DNA of 64,000 nucleotides. Origin: Lodderomyces elongisporus (taxonomy: Eukaryota > Ascomycota > Pichiomycetes > Serinales > Debaryomycetaceae). This document shows positions 20,964 to 30,157 of this stretch, in pieces (within the stretch, counting starts at the first letter, position 1; every line of letters begins with the position of its first letter). The stretch is taken from assembly GCF_030384665.1 (NCBI RefSeq), contig NC_083673.1:2117501-2181500 (forward strand). The letters are read 5' to 3'. The translations under genes were made by a program, and so were the position numbers. The notes below the pieces were generated by a model. It worked only from the letters and a program-made list of their open reading frames with translations, ran no database searches and was not told the origin of the DNA.

Positions 20964-22601
20964 ATGGAGTCCATCATTGACCAGTACCTAACACCATGGA
21001 CACCAACCTTCAGTCCCACAACCACATCCATAAGTAGTATCAACCCAACAAATACTGTTGGTCTACAATTGACTTTTTGGGAACTTCAAGAAGAAATAAA
21101 AACTCAAACAAATACAATATCACTCTATTTTTTGTCACGACATGCTCGTGCTGCTGCCGCTTCTTATACACTACTAAGCAATCAACTACTATTAGCACTG
21201 GCTACCGCTGCTACTGCTGTTACCGCTGCTAAAACTGCAGTCATTGAAGCAGAAGCACCCACAACAACTGCTAGTATCGATTTGGCACAAATAACACAAG
21301 AGATGCTAAATGCAACCCTATGCTTAAAAGACTTGGAATGGAAGGCAAACCTTTATGCTATACATTTATCAGTTCCCTTTAACGCATTGTTTGCCGTGTT
21401 GTTCCTCTTCATCTTATTATTCAATATTAATGTGGGATTGGTCTGGGGCAAGACAAAGTACTTTTCAATCTGCTTGATTTTGGGAAGTTTATTGGAAGTT
21501 ATTGGCTACTCTGCTAGAACTGCTGCTCATTACAATTGGTCAGATCCAAACTTATTCTTATGCCAAATCATTACCTTGACTATAGCACCGGCATTTATCA
21601 TGGCTGGTGTTTATTATCTATTATCTCAATTGGTAGTTATCCACGGGCCGCAATTCTCAATTTTAAGACCCCGACATATATCGTACATATTCATCTTTTG
21701 CGACGTCATGAGTTTGTTGATCCAGGCCGCAGGCGGCGGGACAGCTGCCATGGCTTTAAGGTTGTTTGAAGACACCAAGCTGGGTACCCATATCATGGTT
21801 GGTGGAATCGCCTTCCAAGTGCTATCAATGACAATATTTTTGTGGTTCTTATTTGACTTCATATACCGAATAAACTTCAAATTCGGCACCATGAGGTTCT
21901 CGATTCCTAATTTTTGGCACATATTTTTCAACACAAGTCACGGTAAGAGATTACGTGAGACACATAATTTGGAAAGTTTGTATGAACCTCAACATCTGGA
22001 CATCCGCGCAAGAACGTTCTTCAATTACATGCCGTTGGCAATAGTATTGGCCTCGGCCTTTGTCTATACCCGATGTATATATCGAGTCATTGAGTTGTCT
22101 GAAGGCTGGCGAGGATACTTGATCACGCATGAGCCCTTTATACTAGCATTGGATGCATTAATGATCTTTCTCGGTTGTCTTGTTTTCACTTTCCTTCATC
22201 CATCAATCGTGTTTGGCAGAAATGCTGCAAAAACACTTTCCATTGGCAAATGCTATATCAAACATAATAATTGCAACGACTATTATTACAAAAATAGAAA
22301 CAGCAGCAGCAGTAGCAACAGCAGTAACAACGATGAAATTGAAAATAACAGCTACAACATTGATAAAATGAAAGTCTTTGAACAGTGTACTGGGGATAAT
22401 GCAACTTTAGATAACGAAAAGCAGCAACAAGGCAACACTTATCTTCACGATAAATACAATTCGTATGCCTCCACTACAAGCGAATTGACTAAAAATTCTG
22501 TTTCTTCCAACCAACGACAATCTCCGTCGACTTATAGCAATCCATACCTAACACCAACTAGATTTGAAAAATATCAATCATTTCGAGTACCAAACGATTA
22601 A
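20964..22601 (+). CDS. RTA1-like multispanning membrane protein
   Basis: A 545-residue member of the fungal RTA1 family (lipid-translocating exporter-like; members affect resistance to 7-aminocholesterol, azoles and long-chain bases). The core is about residues 140-420 with seven probable membrane helices. Family blocks are visible: LGSLLEVIGYSAR, LTIAPAFIMAGVYYLLSQLV, IFCDVMSLLIQAAGGG and, near the end, VYTRCIYRVIELSEGWRGYL followed by EPFILALDALMIFLGCLVF. The N-terminal ~130 residues form an unusual Thr/Ala-rich extension with N-glycosylation sequons, probably extracytoplasmic. The C-terminal ~120 residues are a hydrophilic Asn/Ser-rich tail. C. albicans has several paralogues (RTA2, RTA3 and others), and I cannot assign one. 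Confidence 0.9.
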   Translation: MESIIDQYLTPWTPTFSPTTTSISSINPTNTVGLQLTFWELQEEIKTQTNTISLYFLSRHARAAAASYTLLSNQLLLALATAATAVTAAKTAVIEAEAPTTTASIDLAQITQEMLNATLCLKDLEWKANLYAIHLSVPFNALFAVLFLFILLFNINVGLVWGKTKYFSICLILGSLLEVIGYSARTAAHYNWSDPNLFLCQIITLTIAPAFIMAGVYYLLSQLVVIHGPQFSILRPRHISYIFIFCDVMSLLIQAAGGGTAAMALRLFEDTKLGTHIMVGGIAFQVLSMTIFLWFLFDFIYRINFKFGTMRFSIPNFWHIFFNTSHGKRLRETHNLESLYEPQHLDIRARTFFNYMPLAIVLASAFVYTRCIYRVIELSEGWRGYLITHEPFILALDALMIFLGCLVFTFLHPSIVFGRNAAKTLSIGKCYIKHNNCNDYYYKNRNSSSSSNSSNNDEIENNSYNIDKMKVFEQCTGDNATLDNEKQQQGNTYLHDKYNSYASTTSELTKNSVSSNQRQSPSTYSNPYLTPTRFEKYQSFRVPND

Positions 22602-23325
22602 AAGTATTAGATGATTAATAAATACAAATTTGTTTCTTTTTGTTTCTTTTTTGTTTTTCTTTTTGTTTTTTTTTTCAAGCTCTTTCTAAAAATTATAAAT
22701 GAAGAAGTAAATGTAAGCAAATCAATATGGAAATAAAAACAAAGACTTGAAACTTCGAAGTTTTATCAACAAAACTATGCACATTATGTGTGCAAAAGAG
22801 CATAAGCATAAAGGTGCACTTCATTATGGATAAACAGCTTCTTTTCTCTTCTTTCTAACAATTCTTCGAGACCGAATAGCACGATTATTAAAGTATTTGT
22901 CTGTTGTTTTTTTTTTCTACACAATCCTCGTCATGAAAACGCCCTGCTCCTCAACAGGTTACAAAATTTAAATTGATTTTTCAACAATGCATGATATTTA
23001 TCATCCCACATACTATGGAAATCCGACATGACAATCTCAATATCACAAGCCGGCCGTATAATCCGGTAATCCAAACTTTTGATCGAGGGATAAAAGAGTG
23101 ATTCCAATCCTAGATCCATTTGATTCAAACAAGGGGGAAATGGAAATAAGAAAAGAAGAAAGCATAAAAGAAAAATAAGAATATAAAAAAAGCACATACA
23201 ACTAATCGTGGGAAACCACTTCTTCAACATCAACATCTTCTCTACACGTATGATAAAGTCTAAAGAGAAAATAAATTGAGTCACTAATATATCTGTACAT
23301 TCAAATGCTAAACGACAAAACTCCT
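22602..23325. other. Convergent 3' region, RTA1-like gene / RPL34
   Basis: A 724-bp region with T-rich runs directly after the RTA1-like stop. No gene is seen; a frame at 22931-23284 on the minus strand shows no family features. Confidence 0.6.
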
Positions 23326-24279
23326 TTACTTCTTACCAGTCTTCTTAGCTGAAGCCTTCTTCTCCTTGTCTTCTTGTTCCTTCAACACTCTCTTGACAAT
23401 CTTTTGTTCTTCAATCAAGAAAGCCCTCACAATTCTTTCCTTGACACAGTTGGCACATCTTGAACCACCGTAAGCTCTTTGGACGGTCTTGTGAGTCTTT
23501 GAAACTTGGGCAAATTCTCTTGGTCTCAAGGTTGAGATACCAGCCAAAGCTGAACCACAGTCACCACATTTGACTCTTGAAGCAGCCTTCTTGACGTGTT
23601 GAGCAACTAATTTTCCACCTGGGGTCTTGACAACCTTGATCTTGTTGGATCTGGTGTTATCTAAAAAAAAATCGTTAGTATAAACTGCACTGACAAATAA
23701 GAGTTCTCCCAGCCACAAATAGACAAAGAACAATTTGCCACAAATAACCACTCATTTTGTCCTTCTTTCAATTGCTATAGTCCCGTCAAAAGCAAATAGA
23801 ATAACACATCAGTGCACAAGTCATAAACACCTGTACTTCGAAAGATTAAAATTGTAGTTGTGATTCCTTTAGAGCTTTCGCTGCCCTTCTTAACGAAGCA
23901 TCGAATTGTCATTCCTCTACGGAAAGTTTTTTTTTCACAACCATCTGAAATGTGGTTTGAGACCCTTCAAATCTATCAAACTCTCCAGGGTATTATAACA
24001 AAAGAACAAACAATAAAAAAGAAGCGCACACGTTCAAAAGTGAATCTCTGTCCTTATTGCTGTCTTCTTGTTTTTCAAAACTGTCGCTTGTAAAAAAATA
24101 GACTGTACATCGCTCTTGCATGACTTTGGACTAGTATTTAAAACTTTTGACTCCTAACTTGAATTCTGGATTATTCATGGCAAACATCCTCTGAAACTAT
24201 TACAGACCAGGATAGTAAATTTGATCCGTTGATTAAACATACATGGGTTTCTTCTTCTGTAGGTAACACGTTGAGCCAT
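23326..24279 (-). CDS. RPL34: 60S ribosomal protein L34 (eL34), two exons
   Basis: Large-subunit ribosomal protein, 123 residues after splicing. Exon 2 runs from 23660 to 23326 and carries RSNKIKVVKTPGGKL, the two CxxC pairs (CGDC, CANC) and a Lys-rich tail. Exon 1 is only 37 nt, 24279 to 24243, encoding MAQRVTYRRRNP plus the first base of a Tyr codon. The intron (24242 to 23661, 582 nt) starts GTATGT, ends TAG and has a perfect TACTAAC branch point at 23680-23674. Joining completes the family N-terminus MAQRVTYRRRNPYNT. Reading exon 2 as a single ORF gives a false 141-residue protein whose first ~30 residues are intron. The long single intron near the start codon is typical of yeast ribosomal protein genes. 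Confidence 0.95.
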
Positions 24280-25246
24280 TGTTGATGTGTTTGGAATAAG
24301 GTGTAACGACTAATAAACCTTTTGGTGGTGCCTTTGAAAATTTGAAATTTTCTACGAAAACTCAATGCGATACTCTGACTATACAGTGGGCACCTCACAA
24401 GCTCACGCACGTTTAGTAGACCACACAGACTGAGAGTGTGATTGAGAGCGAGAGTGAGGGAAAAAAAAAATTATACTAGAGAAATGAGCTTCCATATAGA
24501 GCAATGCATGCGGCTCATAGAAATGAACGATTAGATCTTTCTAAAAGTCACATGACCCGTTGTGACTGTAAACCTAATTGCAACAAAAACTTAGAATTGT
24601 AATATAATTTATTTGCAGCACGTTTACACAAACAATTATAACACGGAGTTTGCGTACAAAACCTACCATTAGAGTATGTTATGTGTGAGAGGTTCTTAAG
24701 CTTTGTGCATTGATTGTAGAATGGCTACATATTTTGTATAAGTCAAGTGAATGTACGCCATCCTTGGAATCACGATACATAATCATGAAATTACAGGTAA
24801 AGGTGCAATTCAGTACTATTATTTTTCCAAAACGAATAAAAAATAAAATAAAATAAAAAACGAAAAGTCCGAGTAAAATTTTGAACTGATTCAACTAGCT
24901 TCTTGACCATATCGTAATTGTACAAGTTGTCAGCGCCAAAATCACCATTGCAAGAGTTTCAACTACAGTTTTTTTTTGGTTCCTGTGGAATCATTGGATG
25001 AATGCTTTGCGAATAAAAAAGATTATGGTCAAGCATCTGATCCGTCTACGCTATTACCATCGTTGTCAAGTATAGGACATACAATGCATCAAGTATTGCA
25101 TTTGTTTGTTGATTTATTTATTTATTCAATTTCTCCAATCTCCTTCTTTTGCACCCTCTCCATCCTCCTTTTTTCTCTACTACACATTTCTATTTATCAC
25201 AAACAAGCACGCATAGTCTCTTTCTCTCTTTCTACCACACGTTCCT
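24280..25246. promoter_or_regulatory. RPL34 upstream region and MMF1 3' side
   Basis: A 967-bp region, tandem on the minus strand: promoter of RPL34 next to exon 1 and the 3' flank of MMF1 on its low-coordinate... high-distance side near 25246. It contains a GTCACATGAC palindrome (24547-24556) and A/T homopolymers. No gene is supported. Confidence 0.55.
24547..24556. promoter_or_regulatory. E-box palindrome GTCACATGAC upstream of RPL34
   Basis: A near-perfect palindrome with core CACATG, 268 bp before the RPL34 start codon. Cbf1 is known to occupy ribosomal protein promoters in C. albicans together with Tbf1 and recognises TCACRTGA. The match is direct and the regulator is inferred. I see no clear Tbf1 site beside it. 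Confidence 0.5.
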
Positions 25247-25948
25247 TTATAATTTGGTGTCGTCTTTTTCGACAGCAACCACTTCCATTTCTAATGGGAC
25301 ACCCAAAGGTAATTCCTTGACGGCGACACATGATCTAGCTGGTTTATGTTCGCTAAAGTACTTAGCGTAAACCTTGTTGAATTCTGGGAATTGAGAAGTC
25401 ATATCGGTCAAAAAGATATTTGCCTTTACAATGTGGTTCAACGATGAGTTGGATGCTTCCAAAATGGCAGAGACATTTTGGATTACTTGCTCGGCATAAT
25501 CAGCAGTGGTTGAATCTGAAGGCAATGGTTTGTTTTCTGAGGTGTATGGAATTTGACCTGAAACGTAGATAAAGCCTATATTTAGTTTGTTAACGTTAGT
25601 TTCTATCATTCTTATTTTCATGGACTAAACATCATCAAAGCTATTGCATTGACCAAGCCTATAATTGTTAATGTTATTGTTGTTGTTGTTGTTATTGTTA
25701 TTGTCATTGCTGGTTTTTTGATAACATACCGTTGACTTTGATGGCTTGGGAATAAGAAGCTGCTGGTGGAGGTGCTTGGGAAGTTCTCACCTATGAATTA
25801 TATTCTGTTAGTATATCGCTTAAACAAGGAAATAGGCACAATTGGAATAAGAAATCAAACATACAGGAGTGATTGATGAATTGAATCTTTTGGCAGACAT
25901 GAGTGTTGATCTCAAAGTTTGTGATGCAGTGGAAGCTTTGCTGAACAT
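25247..25948 (-). CDS. MMF1: Mmf1-type RidA/YjgF protein, three exons
   Basis: RidA-family protein, which hydrolyses reactive enamine/imine intermediates from amino-acid metabolism; yeast Mmf1 acts in the mitochondrial matrix. Exons on the minus strand: 25948-25865, 25790-25730 and 25575-25247, giving 157 residues. Intron 1 is 74 nt (GTATGT...TACTAAC...ATAG) and intron 2 is 154 nt (GTATGT...AACTAAC...ATAG). The joined product reads AASYSQAIKVNGFIYVSGQI across the second junction, as in the family. RidA motifs follow: VKANIFLTDM and HKPARSCVAVKELPLGVPLE, with the conserved Arg in KPARSCV. The N-terminus MFSKASTASQTLRSTL is a good matrix presequence. An in-frame ATG 11 codons further upstream, and Met17, are alternative starts. 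Confidence 0.93.
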
Positions 25949-26253
25949 TACTGATACGATGTTTCCTCCAGGTATTTTCATATATATCTGTCTCCACTTA
26001 TTTCTCTCCCACCTTCCTACCCCTCCTTTTTCCTTTTAGTTCTTAATTTGTTTTTTTCCCCTTTCCTTTGCTCTATCTACCCCCGTTCCCACAAATTCGA
26101 TCTGTCGAAAACGAGAGAAGTCAAGTGCGGCGCGAGAGAGAGTCAAATATAGAGCACAATTTTAGAAATAGAAGTAAAACCTATACAATAAAATTTATAT
26201 TCTACAATTATCAGCTCTAATCATCGATAATATCTATTGTTCATTAAACTATT
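25949..26253. promoter_or_regulatory. MMF1 upstream region
   Basis: A 305-bp gap between the MMF1 start and the end of the next minus-strand gene. It is pyrimidine-rich at 26000-26090 (C/T on plus, so purine-rich in the transcript sense). No gene is seen. Confidence 0.6.
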
Positions 26254-29200
26254 TCATGTCTTTCGCGATTTAGATCTCTTGCCCTTGGGTTTGGCCTCTG
26301 GTACAGGTTCAGGTTCTGGTACAGGTACAGGTTCGGGTTCAAGTTCAGGTTCAGCGCCAACTATACTCGCTGTTAAAGGTTCAATCAGAAAAGGTGTCGG
26401 AGATAAAGCCCCCTCGGCTGTTGCATTTACTGTTGGTGTTTCTGTTGATTTTCCTGTAGTAATGGCAGAATTACTAACATGAGCTGTTTCAATACTATGA
26501 CAAACATCGCCCGTAGTGATAACGTCTTCAAATCGCCTGAAAAGTAGCTCAATAAAATTATCAATCTTCCCAAACGTGTTGAAATTAAGTAGAAAGAACC
26601 GAAAGTCGTCTTCGATCTGTTCTAAATCTTGTGAGCTTGCATTTTTGTTCAAAACAATCGAAATATTCGCCTCCATTCTCACAATAAAATTATTAACGAT
26701 GCGCATGTTGCGAATATTTAAATCTAAATCGTTTGCAATCTCCTCTATTGTCATGTTATTGTACTTGAAAAAAAGTGCTCTTTCATCATCAATTTGAATC
26801 AAACGCTCATTTCTTTTTGATTGAAATGTAGTCATCTCCCCTGCTGCTGCCAAAGTTGGATTTGCTGTTGTTGGTTCTGTTGGTTTTGTTGTGGTTGATT
26901 TTGTTGTGGGTTTTCTTGTTGTAATTGTTGTTGCTGCTGCTGCTGCTGCTGTTGTTGTTGTTGTTTTGTTTGCTGGCGTGGTTAAATCCGGTGTTGGTGA
27001 TATTCCTGTTGTTGATGTAGATGGTTGCTCAAGACTTGCATTTTTTATTTGAAAATACAATTGTCTAGCTTCTGGTACTTTGCCTATCCAACTGATCAAA
27101 AGCAGCAGCAACTCTGCACTATAATCATAAATTTCGTCCTTTGTTGATGAAGATGCCTCGATTTTTATCACATTACGTTTGATTAATTGGTTAATCATTA
27201 AGCAAAGAAGAATCATAAGTTTTTTGGCAATAGACTCAGCGAGAACCACTTCATATCCGCCATCAATCTCGATACCTTTGTCCGCTGAGAGATAAAATGC
27301 ACTACTAGTGAAAAACTCATGGAGTAACATCAGCTGCTCAACATCACTCAATATGAGCTTATCCCCTAATCTTGAAAATTGGTATGGTGCATTCGTAACT
27401 TGGCCTCCACGAAGACCAGTGGCGAGCTCAAAAACATAATCAATCAAGATATTGGAAAGGTTCAACTCGTGCGTCAAAAACCACACAAGCAACCTGCGGT
27501 GTCCCTCGCACATAAACATTTCATCCATCATTGCCCTCGCTAGTTTGTTATTGGTGTGGAGCATGAGTTCAAAGTGTGTAATACTCAAAATCGGAATTAT
27601 TGCCTTATTGTTGTCTTGGACCACCTTAACAAATTCCTCTGGAGCAGGAGCTGTCAAGTACATATGGATAAGATCTGTCGTGACTTTACTAGTTGCAACG
27701 TCACCGGGATTAATTTCAGGCATCTTTTTGCTTTCTTCCCCATACTCCTTTACAGCTTTCGCTATAGTGTTCACTGCTGTTTGACCCAATAGCCTTTCTG
27801 CATCGGTGTTTCCTTCGATGCTTGTCACACACAAGAAATCAAAAACATCGTGTAGTTCTTTCCAAGAAGTGAAAAAATCGTCAGACTCTGTTTTGTCAGA
27901 GGATTCATCATAAAGTCTAAATTTTTCCAAAAAAGAGGGCTTTATGTGTATATTCTCTCCACGAGGTATATCCCGCCAGTCACGTCCAAACTCGTCAAAT
28001 TGTATGTCGACATTTTCATTTTTCACTATCGATGTAGCAACTGATGCATGATTCACCTCAGGGTATTTAACGGAGTCTTGTTTAAAGTCATTTTTGTCTC
28101 CCACACCTTCCATTTCACACTTACATGCACATTCACATTCACACTCCGACCCATCTTCGTCAAGATCATACTCCAACATATACCTTATGTCTTCATCAAA
28201 CCTATCGGCGTACTCCAAATCAATCAATAAATCACCAATTTCAGCTAAAGGCTTCGATCTGTTCAATCTTCGGCGAGATTGTTCTTCGGATTCACCAGAG
28301 CTAGTGCCGCTTTTACCATCTCCCGCAACAAAAGTCGTGCCACTATATATGATCAAAAGACCAATAATTACAAGTCTCATATCTACCAGAATTGCACCGC
28401 CATTAGCTTTTTTCCTTGCCAACGGCTGAATAAAATTCATCAAGGACTCATTCTCTAAATCGTGCATACTCCGCAAATCAAAATTACTCACCAAATGTTC
28501 CTTTTCCAAAACGTGGTGAGGACTATCATCTATGTTTTTGGAAAGATTTTCTTGTTGTTGTTGTTGTTGCTGATGTTGCTGATGATGATGATGATAAATT
28601 TCGTCATCATTATCATCATCCTCGTCGTCGTCGTCATCATCTGGGGACAGTGAAGGGTTTTGATTGATTATCCACGCAAGAACATATCTAATGGAACTCG
28701 ACCCCTTCAAAGTGGCAACAATTATCGGCGGAGTCTCATTCTCTTCATTGTTTTCGTGATTCTGGAATTCAATCCGTCGATCGATTTCAAGACCTAGTAA
28801 TATGATGTTTGTATGACATTTCCAAAGCTTTAAGAAGTAATGTAGGTATGGGTTCATCAACAAATTACAGTAAGTGTCATTAATTTCGTCGGCCTTCTCA
28901 TTGTCGTCGTCTTTTTCCTCCTTCTGTTGTTTTCCTTTTTCTGTTCCATTGCCTTTCCCCTCCTCTTTTTCTTCTTTTTCATCAATTTCATCTTTTTCGT
29001 CGATTTTCTTCTTCTTTTCTTTTTTGATGTCAAAAAGCTTTTGCAATGACATAATAAGCACGCATGACATGGAATACACCAAATTCAAATTTAAAGGATC
29101 AGTATCGCTCGGTGTCCATTCTGCTACATGGTATTGCCATTGGTCATCTCCATTATCAATGAATCGTAATTTCACCTCATCTCCTGCATTTAGGTATTTG

Positions 29201-29586
29201 TTGATCAGTTGCAAAATATTGAAAAATGTAGTCGAGATGGCGAATTTAATTGAACCCATCTCCAATTCATTATTCAATGCATTGTCCGATCCATTGCTTT
29301 TACTGTGTTCGTAGTAATATGAAAATGAAAGGGAAATCAACAAATCTGAAACGCAAGATACACTCAAGATGTACTTTTCAGTCTCCTCTGGTTGTGTGTA
29401 TGGATCACACAAATTAATTAGGGTGGTGAACACAAATTGTATAAACTTATCTTGTGTCGGTAATCGTAAGCTGAATGCGAGATCATTGTGTCGTTTGGAA
29501 AAGTTCTTAACCGGTCCTTTCGGTGGTATGGCAAACTCAAACTCCACCTGTTGTTCTATATCCTCGTCCGATTCTTTATCCAGCAT
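26254..29586 (-). CDS. Uncharacterised 1110-residue protein
   Basis: A long intact frame I cannot assign to a family. Residues 1-190 look folded (FSLRLPTQDKFIQFVFTTL, LNAGDEVKLRFIDNGDDQW). A Lys/Glu/Asp-rich run spans ~195-245, and Asp and His/Gln runs lie near 320-345. A hydrophobic segment at ~397-420 (MRLVIIGLLIIYSGTTFVAG) could be a membrane helix or a buried one. A Cys-alternating patch (ECECECACKCE) lies near 479-492. Residues ~540-860 look like a conserved helical region (FGRDWRDIPRGENI, EGHRRLLVWFLTHELNLSNI, GKVPEARQLYFQIKN). Then come a Thr/Pro/Ala linker with poly-Thr, a helical segment ~940-1030 and a Pro/Glu repeat tail ending KGKRSKSRKT. The helix-rich middle suggests a scaffold, but no function is claimed. 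Confidence 0.85.
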   Translation of the reverse strand: MLDKESDEDIEQQVEFEFAIPPKGPVKNFSKRHNDLAFSLRLPTQDKFIQFVFTTLINLCDPYTQPEETEKYILSVSCVSDLLISLSFSYYYEHSKSNGSDNALNNELEMGSIKFAISTTFFNILQLINKYLNAGDEVKLRFIDNGDDQWQYHVAEWTPSDTDPLNLNLVYSMSCVLIMSLQKLFDIKKEKKKKIDEKDEIDEKEEKEEGKGNGTEKGKQQKEEKDDDNEKADEINDTYCNLLMNPYLHYFLKLWKCHTNIILLGLEIDRRIEFQNHENNEENETPPIIVATLKGSSSIRYVLAWIINQNPSLSPDDDDDDEDDDNDDEIYHHHHQQHQQQQQQQENLSKNIDDSPHHVLEKEHLVSNFDLRSMHDLENESLMNFIQPLARKKANGGAILVDMRLVIIGLLIIYSGTTFVAGDGKSGTSSGESEEQSRRRLNRSKPLAEIGDLLIDLEYADRFDEDIRYMLEYDLDEDGSECECECACKCEMEGVGDKNDFKQDSVKYPEVNHASVATSIVKNENVDIQFDEFGRDWRDIPRGENIHIKPSFLEKFRLYDESSDKTESDDFFTSWKELHDVFDFLCVTSIEGNTDAERLLGQTAVNTIAKAVKEYGEESKKMPEINPGDVATSKVTTDLIHMYLTAPAPEEFVKVVQDNNKAIIPILSITHFELMLHTNNKLARAMMDEMFMCEGHRRLLVWFLTHELNLSNILIDYVFELATGLRGGQVTNAPYQFSRLGDKLILSDVEQLMLLHEFFTSSAFYLSADKGIEIDGGYEVVLAESIAKKLMILLCLMINQLIKRNVIKIEASSSTKDEIYDYSAELLLLLISWIGKVPEARQLYFQIKNASLEQPSTSTTGISPTPDLTTPANKTTTTTAAAAAATTITTRKPTTKSTTTKPTEPTTANPTLAAAGEMTTFQSKRNERLIQIDDERALFFKYNNMTIEEIANDLDLNIRNMRIVNNFIVRMEANISIVLNKNASSQDLEQIEDDFRFFLLNFNTFGKIDNFIELLFRRFEDVITTGDVCHSIETAHVSNSAITTGKSTETPTVNATAEGALSPTPFLIEPLTASIVGAEPELEPEPVPVPEPEPVPEAKPKGKRSKSRKT

Positions 29587-29734
29587 GTCATCTCCGACTA
29601 TCGAGTTATTTGTATCAATATATTTTGATGTTCCTTACTCTATTTAAAAAAAAAAAGAAAAGAAAAAGGAATGAAAATAAAGGGAAGGGAAGGGAGTTTA
29701 GATGGTGAGAAAGCCAAAAGAAAAAATAATAAAA

Positions 29735-29777
29735 ATAATAATAATAATAATAGTAGTAGTAGTAGTAGTAGTAGTAG
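29735..29777. repeat. (AAT)n and (AGT)n trinucleotide tract
   Basis: About seven AAT/TAA units running directly into nine TAG/AGT units. Confidence 0.9.
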
Positions 29778-29816
29778 CAAAGAGAGTAAGAAGAGAAAAA
29801 AAAAAGACAAGAGAGT

Positions 29817-29848
29817 GGAAACAGGAAACAGGAAACAGGAAACAGGAA
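29817..29848. repeat. (GGAAACA)n heptanucleotide repeat
   Basis: Four to five tandem copies of the 7-bp unit GGAAACA. Confidence 0.9.
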
Positions 29849-30008
29849 GCAAAAAACCCAAATATGCGCTGGTATCGAATAGTGGCAACAAAACTTTGCA
29901 GAAATAAGTAAAGTTATGATAGCTACCACAAGCAACTTTCATCCATATACATTTACACTCTCTTTCAGTATACATTGAACATGTATACGTTTCTATCTCT
30001 TTATTATA

Positions 30009-30012
<4 letters not shown>

Positions 30013-30040
<28 letters not shown>
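30013..30040. repeat. (TA)n microsatellite
   Basis: About 14 TA units, followed by imperfect TA/TCTATA DNA. Located just downstream of the TMEM135-like gene's stop. Confidence 0.9.
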
Positions 30041-30041
<1 letters not shown>

Positions 30042-30157
30042 TGTATACTCTATACATTCTATATATTCTGTACACCCTATATATGTATGTATGTATATCT
30101 GTGTATACGTATACTTGTTTCGTAATTATTAGCCTTGTCTATTCTAAACACAACCCA

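Larger units (their letters stand above)
29587..30157. other. Intergenic region dense in short repeats
   Basis: A 571-bp region between two minus-strand genes. It contains (TAA)n/(TAG)n at 29735-29777, a GGAAACA repeat at 29817-29848, a TA tract at 30013-30040 and further TA-rich DNA to about 30120. Open frames on both strands here are repeat artefacts. Confidence 0.7.

Noticed and set aside
23661..23751. N-terminal ~30 residues of the single-ORF version of RPL34
   Set aside because: They are intron sequence: they contain the TACTAAC branch point and lack the ribosomal L34 N-terminus, which is encoded at 24279-24243.
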